In this document: positions 17,753 to 26,916 of the stretch, in pieces
How positions within the stretch are numbered: the stretch's first letter is position 1
How the letters are laid out: each line of letters begins with the position of its first letter
Source: Lysinibacillus_B sp042920265
Lineage (GTDB): Bacteria > Bacillota > Bacilli > Bacillales_A > Planococcaceae
Assembly (NCBI RefSeq): GCF_042920265.1
Contig: NZ_JBDQZI010000009.1
Location: 99,976-163,975 of the forward strand
Length of the DNA stretch: 64,000 nucleotides
Reading direction: 5' to 3'
The notes under the pieces: generated by a model
Told to the model about the DNA's origin: nothing
Databases searched by the model: none
The model's input: the letters and a program-made list of their open reading frames with translations, nothing else
Program-made: the position numbers and the translations under genes

Positions 17753-19339
17753 ATGAAATTACGAAAATGGCAAGCGCCTTTAGCAGCGGCTCTTTTAGCA
17801 CTTAGCTTAGCGGCATGTGGTGGCGAATCCACAACAGAAAAGACAAATGACACAGAGCAATCACAAGAAGATATTGTTTATAAAGATGAATTAAATATTG
17901 CGATTACAGCACAACCACCAACATTAGATACAGCACAAACTGTATCAGCGGTAGCACTGGATATCGCAGGAAATATTTATCAACAATTATTCCAATTAGA
18001 TGCAAACTATAATCCAGTACCTGTATTAGCGGCATCGTATGAAGTAAGTGAAGATGGTAAAACATACACAATTAAGCTACGTGAAGGGGTAAAATTCCAT
18101 AACGGTGAGGAAATGGTGGCAGAAGATGTGGTCGCTTCGATGAATCGTTGGTTAGTGACATCATCTCGTGCGAAATCATTATTACAAGGAGCAAACTTCT
18201 CGGAAGTAGACCCATATACAGTCCAACTCGATGTGCAACAGGCGACATCTGATGTATTGGTTTTAATGGCTTCTCAAGCACAATTCCCATCGATTATGCC
18301 AAAAGAAATCGTGGATACGGCAACAGCAGAAGGCTTCTCTGAATATATCGGTACAGGGCCATACAAATTTGTAGAATGGAAGCAAGATCAATACATTCAA
18401 TTAGCAAAATTCGAAGACTATGTAGCGGTTGACAATGCGGGTGAGCCAAGTGGTTTTACAGGTAAAATTTCGGCACCAACAGAAAAACTGACATATCATT
18501 TCGTCACGGACCATGCGACACGTATTGCAGGTGTGCAAACAGGTCAATACGACGTGGCAGATAGTATTCCAATTGAAAACTATGACCAATTAGATGTCGA
18601 TCCGAACGTGGAATTACAGACGTTCCCAGGTGGTACGTTAACAGCATTCTTTAATACAACAGAAGGCGTACTAGCTGATAAAAAGGTGCGTGAAGCTATT
18701 TTAGCGGCATTAAATAATGAAGAAATTATGTTAGCTGCTTTTGCGAAGCCAGAGTTATATTCATTATCACCAAGCTACTTAAGTGAGGGTCAAACACAAT
18801 GGACAACAGAGGCTGGTGCAGAATATTACAATCAAGCGAATGCTGAAAAAGCGAAGAAATTACTTGAAGAGGCTGGTTATAACGGCGAAGAAATCGTGCT
18901 ATTAACAACGAAAGATTACAACGAAATGTATACAGGTACATTAGTCATTCAAGAGCAATTACGCCAACTTGGTATGAATGTGCGTGTGGATAACTACGAC
19001 TTCCCAACATTCCTTGAAACAAAAGGCGATACAAGCAAGTGGGATATGTTTTTAGCAAGTACAGGATATCAAATTACACCACCACAATTATTAGCGGTAA
19101 CACCTGATTGGGCTGGTTTAAAAGATGACAATATAGCGAACGGTTTAGCCGCTATTCGCAGTGCAGCAACACCGGAAGAAGCACGTGCAGAATGGGAAAA
19201 AGTACAACAATATATGTATGAAAACGCAACATCAACAGTGTTAGGTCACTATAACGGTGTCGTAGCAGTCAATAAGGATATTGAAGGGTTCGAGCTATTT
19301 GAAGCACCAGTTGTATGGAACGCGAAAGTACCAGAATAA
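17753..19339 (+). CDS. peptide ABC transporter substrate-binding lipoprotein (family 5)
   Basis: This 528-residue family-5 solute-binding protein has a lipoprotein signal peptide (basic MKLRKW, hydrophobic core, lipobox LAAC with Cys24). The family motif KTYTIKLREGVKFHNGEEM lies at about residues 102-120. The mature protein is anchored on the outer face of the membrane and delivers a peptide-like or other ligand to the permeases encoded next. The start ATG has GAGGGGG upstream. Ligand identity cannot be judged from sequence; a dipeptide/oligopeptide is most likely. Confidence 0.9.
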   Translation: MKLRKWQAPLAAALLALSLAACGGESTTEKTNDTEQSQEDIVYKDELNIAITAQPPTLDTAQTVSAVALDIAGNIYQQLFQLDANYNPVPVLAASYEVSEDGKTYTIKLREGVKFHNGEEMVAEDVVASMNRWLVTSSRAKSLLQGANFSEVDPYTVQLDVQQATSDVLVLMASQAQFPSIMPKEIVDTATAEGFSEYIGTGPYKFVEWKQDQYIQLAKFEDYVAVDNAGEPSGFTGKISAPTEKLTYHFVTDHATRIAGVQTGQYDVADSIPIENYDQLDVDPNVELQTFPGGTLTAFFNTTEGVLADKKVREAILAALNNEEIMLAAFAKPELYSLSPSYLSEGQTQWTTEAGAEYYNQANAEKAKKLLEEAGYNGEEIVLLTTKDYNEMYTGTLVIQEQLRQLGMNVRVDNYDFPTFLETKGDTSKWDMFLASTGYQITPPQLLAVTPDWAGLKDDNIANGLAAIRSAATPEEARAEWEKVQQYMYENATSTVLGHYNGVVAVNKDIEGFELFEAPVVWNAKVPE

Positions 19340-19353
19340 TAAATGAATGATGA

Positions 19354-19379
19354 GGGGAGCGATTATTAGCTCTCCTTTT
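19354..19379 (+). terminator. attenuating hairpin between binding-protein and permease genes
   Basis: GGGGAGC (19354-19360) pairs with GCTCTCC (19369-19375), followed by TTTT. Partial terminators at this point commonly lower permease expression relative to the binding protein. Confidence 0.6.
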
Positions 19380-19406
19380 CTACCTTTTTAAATGTGAGGA
19401 GATTCA

Positions 19407-20357
19407 ATGTTAGCGTATATAGTAAAACGACTACTTTCTACCATTCCTGTTTTATTTGTTGTATCGGTCGTGATTTTTATCATTATTCATATTACACCAG
19501 GGGATCCAGCTGCCACGATTTTAGGCATGGAAGCGACACCTGCACAAATCGAACAGTTAAATGAAGAGCTAGGCTATAATCGTCCGTTACATGAGCAGTA
19601 TATCTCATGGGTCGGTGGTGTCTTTCAAGGTGATTTAGGTAGTTCTATTTTTATGAAGCAGCCTGTAACAGAGGCGATTCAAGAGCATATCGGGCCCACC
19701 TTATCATTGGCGATTTTTGCCCAAGTGATTGCGCTCGTATTAGCGATTCCGTTTGGGGTAATTGCTGCGTATAAACGAGGGTCATTCACCGATACGACAT
19801 TAATGAGTGTCTCGCTACTGGGGATGGCTGTGCCGAGCTTTTTATTAGGCTTATTATTAATGTTAGTCGTTGGTGTGAAATTACAATGGTTGCCGATTGC
19901 GGGGTATGAACCTTTATCAGAAGGGCTTATCGAGCATTTAAAGTATTTAGTGCTACCAGCCATTTCACTTGGAACGATTCAAGCAGCCTTGATTACACGG
20001 ATGACACGTTCATCGATGCTCGATGTATTAAACTTAAATTATATTAAAACAGCACGTGCAAAAGGATTAAAAGAATGGAATGTATTACTGAAGCATGCTT
20101 TCCGCAATGCTTTTTTACCCATTTTAACAGTTATCGGGCAAACATTTGGGACACTTGTAACCGGTGCGGTCGTTGTCGAAACGATTTTTAACATTCCAGG
20201 ACTGGGGCAATTAATTATTAATTCGATTACACGCCGCGATTATACCGTGATTCAAGGGGTTGTGTTAATGGTGACAATCCTCTATGTATTTATTAACCTA
20301 TTAATTGATTTACTCTATGGTGTTGTAGATCCGCGTGTACGCTTAGATCGCAAGTGA
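19407..20357 (+). CDS. peptide ABC transporter permease (DppB/OppB type)
   Basis: This 316-residue permease has six hydrophobic helices and the opening YIVKRLLSTIPVLFVVSV typical of DppB-type subunits. The EAA-like coupling loop is TARAKGLKEWNVLLKHAFRN, and the C-terminus ends in VVDPRVRLDRK. It forms the translocation pore with the DppC-type subunit encoded next. AGGAG precedes the ATG. This is the second gene of a six-gene operon. Confidence 0.92.
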   Translation: MLAYIVKRLLSTIPVLFVVSVVIFIIIHITPGDPAATILGMEATPAQIEQLNEELGYNRPLHEQYISWVGGVFQGDLGSSIFMKQPVTEAIQEHIGPTLSLAIFAQVIALVLAIPFGVIAAYKRGSFTDTTLMSVSLLGMAVPSFLLGLLLMLVVGVKLQWLPIAGYEPLSEGLIEHLKYLVLPAISLGTIQAALITRMTRSSMLDVLNLNYIKTARAKGLKEWNVLLKHAFRNAFLPILTVIGQTFGTLVTGAVVVETIFNIPGLGQLIINSITRRDYTVIQGVVLMVTILYVFINLLIDLLYGVVDPRVRLDRK

Positions 20358-20370
20358 TGAGGTGAGAAAG

Positions 20371-21306
20371 ATGACTACGTATTCAAAACAACAAATGGTG
20401 GAGCTATCCAAAGCGTTTAAAAAAGAACAACGTGCCTTGAATTGGAAGAAATTCACGAGCAATAAAGGGTTGCTTGTAGGCGGGTTTATTTTTATCGTTC
20501 TCTTATTGCTTGCACTGATTGGCCCTTATTTTACAACGGCAGATCCATATGAAATGAAAGTAACGAGTCGATTATTAGAGCCAAGCGCGGCCAATTGGTT
20601 CGGTACGGATGAATTTGGGCGCGATTTATTTACACGAATCGTGTATGGTGCACGTGTATCATTACTGGTTGGTTTAATTGTCGCTTTTTTATCATCCTTA
20701 TTTGGTCTAATTATCGGCTTATATGCGAGTTATTATAAGTGGCTTGACCACGTATTAATGCGTATTTGTGACGGGCTTATCGCCATTCCTGGTATTTTAC
20801 TTGCGATTACGTTAATGGCTGCATTAGGCGCATCCGCGATTAATGTCGTGATTGCCTTAGTCGTTGTATTTACGCCAAATATCGCAAGGGTTGTCCGTTC
20901 ATCGGCACTCGTGATAAAAGAGCAAACGTATATTGAAGCGATGCATGCACAAGGGGCAAGTAACACGCGCATTATTTGGCTACATATTATGCCGAATACA
21001 CTATCGCCACTGCTTGTGCAAGCGACATTTGTATTTGCCGAAGCAATTATTTCGGAAGCCGCTTTAAGCTTTTTAGGCGCAGGGATTCCAGCACCGGAGC
21101 CGAGCTGGGGTAACATTTTACAAGCAGGTAAGCTTGTGATCTTTAAAGCATGGTGGATGGTCATTGTACCAGGCGTATTTATTGTATTAGCTGTATTATC
21201 GCTCAATTTATTAGGGGATGGACTACGTGATTTCTTAGATCCTCGGACGAAAAACATTCCATCACGTAAACGTAAGCGTCGTCAAGCAGTCAAGGGAGGC
21301 CAATAA
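20371..21306 (+). CDS. peptide ABC transporter permease (DppC/OppC type)
   Basis: This 311-residue permease has a cytoplasmic N-terminal segment, a helix at about 25-50, the NWFGTDEFGRDLFTRIVYGAR motif characteristic of OppC-type subunits, and four or five further helices with the coupling loop EAMHAQGASNTRIIWLHIMP. The ATG at 20371 is preferred over an upstream GTG that is part of the GAGGTGAG ribosome-binding site. It heterodimerises with the preceding permease. Confidence 0.92.
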   Translation: MTTYSKQQMVELSKAFKKEQRALNWKKFTSNKGLLVGGFIFIVLLLLALIGPYFTTADPYEMKVTSRLLEPSAANWFGTDEFGRDLFTRIVYGARVSLLVGLIVAFLSSLFGLIIGLYASYYKWLDHVLMRICDGLIAIPGILLAITLMAALGASAINVVIALVVVFTPNIARVVRSSALVIKEQTYIEAMHAQGASNTRIIWLHIMPNTLSPLLVQATFVFAEAIISEAALSFLGAGIPAPEPSWGNILQAGKLVIFKAWWMVIVPGVFIVLAVLSLNLLGDGLRDFLDPRTKNIPSRKRKRRQAVKGGQ

Positions 21307-21307
21307 T

Positions 21308-22294
21308 ATGACGTTATTAAAGGTTGAAAATTTACAAACGCATTTTCATACTGACCGTGGCCTTGTGACAGCTGTACGTGGTGTGAATTTTACAGTGGAA
21401 AAGGGAGAAATTATCGGGATTGTCGGCGAATCTGGCTGCGGAAAAAGTGTCATGTCGCAGTCGCTCATTCGCTTATTAGAGCACACAGATCCGGTAGAGT
21501 ACGATGGCGCGGTTTATTTTGAAGGAGAAGATCTATTGTCGATGCCGTTAAAAAAGCTACGTTCTATTCGTGGGAATGATATTTCAATCATTTTCCAAGA
21601 CCCGTTAACATCATTGAATCCCGTTTATTCCATCGGCAATCAAATTGTAGAAGTATTACGCCTCCACCAACAATTATCTAAAAAAGAAGCACGAGAAAAA
21701 GCGATTGATTTACTGCGTTTAACAGGCATCCCGTCACCAGAGCGCCGTATTGATGAATACCCGCATGAATTATCAGGCGGTATGCAGCAGCGTGTGATGA
21801 TTGCGATGGCGCTTGCCTGTCGTCCAAAGTTGTTAATTGCAGATGAACCAACAACGGCATTAGATGTCACGATCCAAGCCCAGATTTTAGATTTAATCGT
21901 GGAGTTAAATAAAGAATTAGGGATGGGCGTGCTATTCATTACACATGATTTAGGTGTCGTCGCCGAAATTTGCCAAAGCGTAAAGGTCATGTATTTAGGA
22001 CAAATTATTGAGGAAGCGACAACAGAGCAGCTATTTGCTAATCCGTTACATCCTTATACACAAGGATTATTAAAATCAAAGCCTGAATTAGATGGGGATC
22101 GTCATGCACCGCTTCAGGTCATTGAAGGAACAGTGCCGCCACTGACAAACGTACCAAAAGGCTGTAGCTTCTCAACACGTTGTCCGTTTGCAACGGATTT
22201 ATGTCGTGAAAGTGCACCGCCAGTCATTGAAATGGCTGATCAACAACGTGTTCAATGCTGGTTATACGATACCGAAAAAGGAGGCTGGGCATAA
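21308..22294 (+). CDS. peptide ABC transporter ATP-binding protein (DppD/OppD type)
   Basis: This 328-residue ATPase has Walker A GESGCGKS, Q-loop IFQDPLTSLNP, signature LSGGMQQR, Walker B LLIADEPTTALD and H-loop THD. The C-terminal oligopeptide-transporter extension has the Cys-rich CSFSTRCPFATDLC segment that in OppD/DppD relatives holds an iron-sulfur cluster. The stop overlaps the next start by one base, so OppD- and OppF-type subunits are coupled. Confidence 0.93.
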   Translation: MTLLKVENLQTHFHTDRGLVTAVRGVNFTVEKGEIIGIVGESGCGKSVMSQSLIRLLEHTDPVEYDGAVYFEGEDLLSMPLKKLRSIRGNDISIIFQDPLTSLNPVYSIGNQIVEVLRLHQQLSKKEAREKAIDLLRLTGIPSPERRIDEYPHELSGGMQQRVMIAMALACRPKLLIADEPTTALDVTIQAQILDLIVELNKELGMGVLFITHDLGVVAEICQSVKVMYLGQIIEEATTEQLFANPLHPYTQGLLKSKPELDGDRHAPLQVIEGTVPPLTNVPKGCSFSTRCPFATDLCRESAPPVIEMADQQRVQCWLYDTEKGGWA

Positions 22295-23283
22295 TGACAA
22301 AAAAGCCATTAATCGAAGTAAAGTCATTACAAAAGCAGTTCCCTGTGTACGGTCCGTTCGGTAAATTAGGTGGTGTGAAACAAACGGTTCATGCGGTCAA
22401 AGACGTTTCACTTACGCTTTATGAAGGCGAAACATATGGGTTAGTAGGTGAATCTGGGTCAGGTAAAAGCACAACGGGGCGCACCATTTTAGGCTTAACC
22501 TCGGCAACAGCAGGGGAAGTATTGTATGAAGGAAAAGACTTAGTAAAGCTTTCAAAAAGTGAAATGCGTAAGTTCCGAAAAGAGTTGCAATTAGTATTTC
22601 AAGACCCATTTTCTTCACTCAATCCAAGAAAGCGCATTGGTCAAATATTAGAGGAGCCACTGATTATTCACGGGCTAGGAGATAAGGAAGAACGAGTAGA
22701 GAAAGTGTTTCGCATTTTAGACATTGTCGGATTGCAAAAGGAGCATTATTATCGCTATCCACATGAATTTTCTGGTGGGCAACGTCAACGCTTAAGCATT
22801 GCACGTGCCCTCATTATGAATCCGAAAGTAATGATTTGTGATGAGCCCGTATCTGCTCTGGATGTATCGATTCAATCACAAATTTTAAATATTTTAAAAG
22901 CATTACAACGAGACATGCAATTAACGATGTTGTTTATTACACATGATATTAGTGTTGTGCGCTATATTTCACATCGGATCGGCATTATGTATTTAGGGAC
23001 AATCGTAGAGGAAGCTTGTACAGATGATTTATTTACTGAAACACTTCATCCTTATACAAAGGCGTTGTTCTCCGCCGTCCCAACCGGAAAAAAACAGGAG
23101 CGTATTGTGTTGAAGGGAGAAATTCCATCTCCGTTAAACCCGCCGTCCGGCTGCGTGTTTCACACACGTTGTCCGTTTGCGACAGAGCGATGCCGTCAGG
23201 AAGTGCCCGCATTACGTGAAATTCGCCCACAACATAAAGTAGCCTGCCATTATGCAGAGGAGGAAAAACAATGGTCAAATTAA
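22294..23283 (+). CDS. peptide ABC transporter ATP-binding protein (DppF/OppF type)
   Basis: This 329-residue ATPase has Walker A GESGSGKST, Q-loop VFQDPFSSLNPRKR, signature FSGGQRQR, Walker B VMICDEPVSALD and a C-terminal CVFHTRCPFATERC cysteine segment. The ATG at 22294 overlaps the previous stop, with AAAGGAGG upstream. It forms the asymmetric nucleotide-binding pair with the preceding gene product. Its 3' end overlaps the OsmC gene by 13 bases. Confidence 0.93.
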   Translation: MTKKPLIEVKSLQKQFPVYGPFGKLGGVKQTVHAVKDVSLTLYEGETYGLVGESGSGKSTTGRTILGLTSATAGEVLYEGKDLVKLSKSEMRKFRKELQLVFQDPFSSLNPRKRIGQILEEPLIIHGLGDKEERVEKVFRILDIVGLQKEHYYRYPHEFSGGQRQRLSIARALIMNPKVMICDEPVSALDVSIQSQILNILKALQRDMQLTMLFITHDISVVRYISHRIGIMYLGTIVEEACTDDLFTETLHPYTKALFSAVPTGKKQERIVLKGEIPSPLNPPSGCVFHTRCPFATERCRQEVPALREIRPQHKVACHYAEEEKQWSN

Positions 23284-23657
23284 TATGGAACGAAGGAACA
23301 AATGAAATTGCCAACGCAAGTGGTGTGCAACTAAACGGTAGTAAAGCACCGGATCAGCAAGGATTATCCCCAAAAGAATTACTGGAAGGGGCTGTTGCAC
23401 TTTGCCTTTCGATTACACTTGAAAAAGTATTAGAGCGAGACGGTATAAAAGCGAATTTAAATGAAGTAGAGATTGATGTACGTGCATCCAAACAAGCAGG
23501 TGTCGAAAACCGCTTTACGGATTTTCATGTGGATGTTGTATTCCCTTCATCATTGGAAGAAGCCTATAAAAAGAAGCTGTTAAAAGTAATTGAACGCGGC
23601 TGTACAATTAGTAACACCCTTGTCGGCGAAGTGAATGTGGCGGTAGTAGAGAAATAA
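23271..23657 (+). CDS. OsmC family protein
   Basis: This 128-residue OsmC/Ohr-fold protein has two conserved Cys positions, one in the central helix (VALCLSITLEKVLE, residue about 44) and one near the C-terminus (ERGCTISNTL, about 107). These are the peroxidatic and resolving positions in this family, which reduces organic hydroperoxides. The ATG lies inside the OppF-type gene with GAGGAGG upstream, so it is the last gene of the transporter operon. Why a peroxidase-like protein is coupled to peptide uptake is not clear. Confidence 0.88.
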   Translation: MVKLIWNEGTNEIANASGVQLNGSKAPDQQGLSPKELLEGAVALCLSITLEKVLERDGIKANLNEVEIDVRASKQAGVENRFTDFHVDVVFPSSLEEAYKKKLLKVIERGCTISNTLVGEVNVAVVEK

Positions 23658-23693
23658 TAGTAGTTGGTGCCATCTTTGTACCAGGGGGGTGCC

Positions 23694-23735
23694 AGGGAAG
23701 TACTAGGGAAGTACCAGGGAAGTACCAGGTACCCC
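23694..23735. repeat. 11-bp tandem repeat AGGGAAGTACC
   Basis: Three consecutive 11-bp units (23694-23704, 23705-23715, 23716-23726) and a partial fourth lie in a stretch rich in the GGTGCCA/GGTACC motif. It sits between the osmC stop and the terminator. Confidence 0.75.
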
Positions 23736-23740
23736 TAAAA

Positions 23741-23774
23741 AAATCCGGAAAAAGCATACACTTTTTCCGGATTT
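23741..23774. terminator. bidirectional terminator between osmC and SDR genes
   Basis: The 14-bp perfect stem 23741-23754 with 23761-23774 has a 6-nt loop and A/T runs in both directions. It serves both convergent units. Confidence 0.9.
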
Positions 23775-23777
23775 ACG

Positions 23778-24539
23778 TTAATAAGCGCTCCAACCCGCAT
23801 CAGCGGCGAGTACAACACCATTAATATAAGAAGATTCATCGCTTGCTAAAAATAACGCGATATTCGCAATTTCTTCTGGTTGAGCAGCACGATTCATTAA
23901 TTGAACACCCCGCGTAGATTGCTGCAGCCCGAACATATCATAGCCTTCCATGGATTGTGTTAAACCAGTTTCCACTTGAGCTGGTCCGATGGCGTTACAG
24001 CGTACGCCTTGTGCACCATAGTGAGAAGCCACATTTTTTGTCATACCGGCTACGGCGTGTTTTGCTGCTGTATACGTTAGACCGCCGCGACCGCCTGTTA
24101 AACCTGCAATCGATGCTAAGTTAACAATCACGCCGCGACCTTGCGCTGTAAATAACGGTAATACTTTACGCATACCGCGCATCACGCCACCAACATTAAT
24201 GTCCATGACACGGTTCCAAACAGCATCTTCTACATTATGAGCCGCTTGTATATGATCGAGTACCCCAGCGCAGTTGACTAAAATATCCACACGGCCAAAA
24301 TGAGCGATTGTGTCATCCACCATACGCTGGACATCTTCTTCCACGGCTACATTCACACGGACACCAAATGCCTCATAGCCTTCCTGTTTAAAATTTTCTA
24401 CCGCATTATGTAATGCTTCTTCATTAAAATCTGCAATGGCAATCTTTGCTCCTTCTTGTGCATAACGTGTAGCAATTGCTTTTCCAATACCATTTGCCCC
24501 ACCTGTAACAATCGCCACTTGATTGTCTAAACGTCCCAT
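23778..24539 (-). CDS. SDR family NAD(P)-dependent oxidoreductase
   Basis: This 253-residue classical short-chain dehydrogenase has the cofactor motif TGGANGIG (residues about 13-20), the NCAG motif, a catalytic Ser about 13 residues before YTAAK (Tyr/Lys pair), and a typical C-terminus. The start at 24539 (MGRLDNQ) is preferred because AAGGGG lies eight bases upstream; two further upstream in-frame ATGs lack a spaced ribosome-binding site. Asp at the end of the second strand (IAIADFN) suggests preference for NAD. Substrate unknown. It is a single-gene unit convergent with the opp operon. Confidence 0.9.
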   Translation of the reverse strand: MGRLDNQVAIVTGGANGIGKAIATRYAQEGAKIAIADFNEEALHNAVENFKQEGYEAFGVRVNVAVEEDVQRMVDDTIAHFGRVDILVNCAGVLDHIQAAHNVEDAVWNRVMDINVGGVMRGMRKVLPLFTAQGRGVIVNLASIAGLTGGRGGLTYTAAKHAVAGMTKNVASHYGAQGVRCNAIGPAQVETGLTQSMEGYDMFGLQQSTRGVQLMNRAAQPEEIANIALFLASDESSYINGVVLAADAGWSAY

Positions 24540-24821
24540 ATCCATATCCCCTTCCATAAACTGTATTACATTAAAGTATAAATGGCTGGATTATATAATT
24601 CAAAAACCTGCTCCATACGTTAAACAAAGGGTGTATTTGAGGAAGGGAAGCAAGCAGACATAGCCATTTTAAATGTCCTCAATTATAAGCAGCTACACTA
24701 TTTTTATACTAAATAAATAATGTCTATAGAACGTCCTAGCTTTCTATAGCGCTTGTTCGATTTGTAAAAATGAATAATGATTCTACGCTTTTCAACCATA
24801 CTACGTGTGGAGGTGAAGCTT

Positions 24822-26012
24822 ATGTATAAATTATTATCCCATAACGATTTAGACGGGGTGAGCTGTGGTATTTTAGCGAAGCTTGCTTTTGGGAAGCAAG
24901 TAAAGGTACGCTACAATTCGATCTCATCACTTGACCGAGAAATTGAATTTTACTTAGAAAAAGAACATCCGCATACGTTTTTATTTATTACGGATTTATC
25001 GCCAAATGAAGAAAATGAGAAACGATTAAGTGAAGCGTATGGGGAAAAAGGGAATATTCAATTGCTTGATCATCATAAGACTGCTTTGCACTTGAATGAA
25101 TACGGCTGGGGATATGTCATAGTAGAAGATAATGAAGGGCAATTAACATCAGCGACTTCCTTATTTTATGACTATCTGGTCAAGCATCAACATTTAGAAG
25201 CAACAGACGTAATAACAGAATTTGTAGAGTTAGTAAGACAATATGATACGTGGGAATGGGAGAAAAACGACAACCATCAAGCACATCTGCTTAATTCATT
25301 ATTCTTTTTAGTATCGATTGATGAATTTGAGGAAACGATGATTGAACGGTTGCGAACAAAGGAACACTTTGATTTTGATGAATTTGAAAAGAAATTATTG
25401 AATATGGAAGAAGATCGGATAGAGCGCTATATCCGTCGCAAAAAGAGAGAAATTGTACAGAGTGAGGTAGATGGGTACTTTGCTGGAATTGTGTATGCGG
25501 AATCGTATCATTCAGAGCTAGGAAATGAACTAAGCAAAGAGCATGCCCATCTAGATTATATTGCAATCGTCAATATAGGGAGTAAACGCATCGCCTTCCG
25601 TACGATGCATGATCATGTAGATGTATCGGAAATCGCCGGTAAATACGGCGGTGGGGGACATCAAAAAGCAGCAGGCTGTACACTTAATGATGAAGCGTAT
25701 CAGCAATTTGTCACAGGCATATTTCATCTAGAAGCGATTCCAGAAGATGCGAAGCGAAATCGCTATAACTTAAAATACGCTTCGTTCGGTTCATTATATA
25801 AAAATCGAAACGAGGATATTTTTTTACTTTATCCAATCGATGAAAGCAACTGGGCTATCGAAAAAAATAAAACAAAAATGGAACAAGCCTTCACCGGCTT
25901 TGATGAAGCAGAACAGCATTTAAAAAGATACGAAAAAGCATGGTTAGTAAGAGATGATGAGTTTGTAGAATTTTTGATGAGTGAAGTGAAAAGTAGTTGG
26001 GATGGAGAATGA
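24822..26012 (+). CDS. DHH family phosphoesterase (NrnA/oligoribonuclease-like)
   Basis: This 396-residue protein has an N-terminal DHH domain: HNDLDG near residue 7 (metal ligands), TDLSP, and LLDHHKTA (the DHH motif) at about residue 80. A C-terminal DHHA1-like region has GKYGGGGHQKAAGC. The family hydrolyses short oligonucleotides or cyclic-dinucleotide products with manganese. The ATG at 24822 has GGAGGTGA seven bases upstream and is preferred to an upstream in-frame start without one. It is longer than NrnA (about 310 residues), with an extra C-terminal segment. Confidence 0.85.
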   Translation: MYKLLSHNDLDGVSCGILAKLAFGKQVKVRYNSISSLDREIEFYLEKEHPHTFLFITDLSPNEENEKRLSEAYGEKGNIQLLDHHKTALHLNEYGWGYVIVEDNEGQLTSATSLFYDYLVKHQHLEATDVITEFVELVRQYDTWEWEKNDNHQAHLLNSLFFLVSIDEFEETMIERLRTKEHFDFDEFEKKLLNMEEDRIERYIRRKKREIVQSEVDGYFAGIVYAESYHSELGNELSKEHAHLDYIAIVNIGSKRIAFRTMHDHVDVSEIAGKYGGGGHQKAAGCTLNDEAYQQFVTGIFHLEAIPEDAKRNRYNLKYASFGSLYKNRNEDIFLLYPIDESNWAIEKNKTKMEQAFTGFDEAEQHLKRYEKAWLVRDDEFVEFLMSEVKSSWDGE

Positions 26013-26066
26013 GTAAAACATGCTTTGAAAGTTCCTGATTTGTTATTTTAAGTTGATGAAGAGAGT

Positions 26067-26104
26067 CCTACTGAAAAGACAATAAGCCTTTCAGTGGGAT
26101 TTTG
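26067..26104 (+). terminator. weak terminator after DHH gene
   Basis: CCTACTGAAA (26067-26076) pairs with TTTCAGTGGG (26089-26098) with one wobble, followed by ATTTTG. Confidence 0.55.
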
Positions 26105-26330
26105 CATTTGATACGTTCTTTTTTATGAATTGGTTGATGCTCATATAATGAAAGACAGTTAAAAAAGCAACCCGGTGTAATACGTCAATAAAATAAGTAG
26201 GGGCATTACACAAATAATTAATAGCGATGAATGCGCGTTCACGGTGAGCTTAAGTAACTTGAAAGTCGAGGTAGCCTTTCACTTGTTTGAAGTACGTTTC
26301 AATCCACCAATGTTATTGCATTTTTGAATA
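26091..26330 (-). pseudogene. C-terminal relic of a DDE transposase
   Basis: The minus strand in one frame reads HWWIETYFKQVKGYLDFQVT, a stop, then AHRERAFIAINYLCN and on to a stop at 26091. This matches the last catalytic-Glu region (W..IE.YFK..KG) seen in IS4-like DDE transposases. In-frame stops flank and interrupt it, and the N-terminal four fifths are missing. It is therefore a decayed insertion sequence; the exact IS family is uncertain. Confidence 0.5.
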
Positions 26331-26535
26331 AATAATCAGCTTTATAAATTTACTTTTTATGTAATTTTTGTTAGTGTTTATTGTGTAGAAGTATTATTTT
26401 AGATGCTGTTGTACTGCTATATTAGTATATTTTTTTGTCGTTAAAGATGAAATTACCCAACGATAATATAATGGGTCTATTTTATGGAATTACAAACCTG
26501 AAATGGTAAATGTTTTTTCGTGAAATCTAGTTTAA

Positions 26536-26829
26536 ATGCCTGATGTGAACCCACTTATAATTAATCGCTTTGTCAATGATGCAGGAGATATACCCGTTAT
26601 CAAAGTGGATGAAAATGTATATAATGACAGCCTTGCAATTGTGGATAAGATTAAAGATGGAATTATAAAGAATTCAAATGTAGAAGTTTATGTCGGCGAT
26701 CAAATTTTAGAGAGATACGAAGCCAATACAGTAATTGGAAATAGTTTAATGCCATTTTTAACTCCCATTTTCATTATTGTATATATTATTTTATTTATTA
26801 CATTAAATGTTAATTCGAGAGTTGTTTAA
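26536..26829 (+). CDS. hypothetical protein with C-terminal membrane helix
   Basis: This 97-residue ORF has a soluble N-terminal part and one strongly hydrophobic helix (about residues 70-91). No family is recognised. There is no clear ribosome-binding site before the ATG and an in-frame stop lies just upstream, so it may be the remnant of a larger membrane protein in this decayed stretch. A good terminator follows, which supports past or present transcription. Confidence 0.4.
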   Translation: MPDVNPLIINRFVNDAGDIPVIKVDENVYNDSLAIVDKIKDGIIKNSNVEVYVGDQILERYEANTVIGNSLMPFLTPIFIIVYIILFITLNVNSRVV

Positions 26830-26858
26830 ACTATAATATCATAATTCAAACTGAGAAT

Positions 26859-26887
26859 AAAAGGCTGTCCTGACAGCCTTTTATTTG
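26859..26887 (+). terminator. intrinsic terminator
   Basis: AAAAGGCTGT and ACAGCCTTTT arms (26859-26882) form a tight hairpin followed by ATTTG. Confidence 0.75.
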
Positions 26888-26916
26888 TCTTACCATAAAG
26901 TATGAAAGGGGAACCA

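Noticed and set aside
17619..17801. 60-codon minus-strand frame upstream of the peptide-binding protein
   Set aside because: It overlaps the promoter, ribosome-binding site and start of the binding-protein gene, with no start signals of its own.
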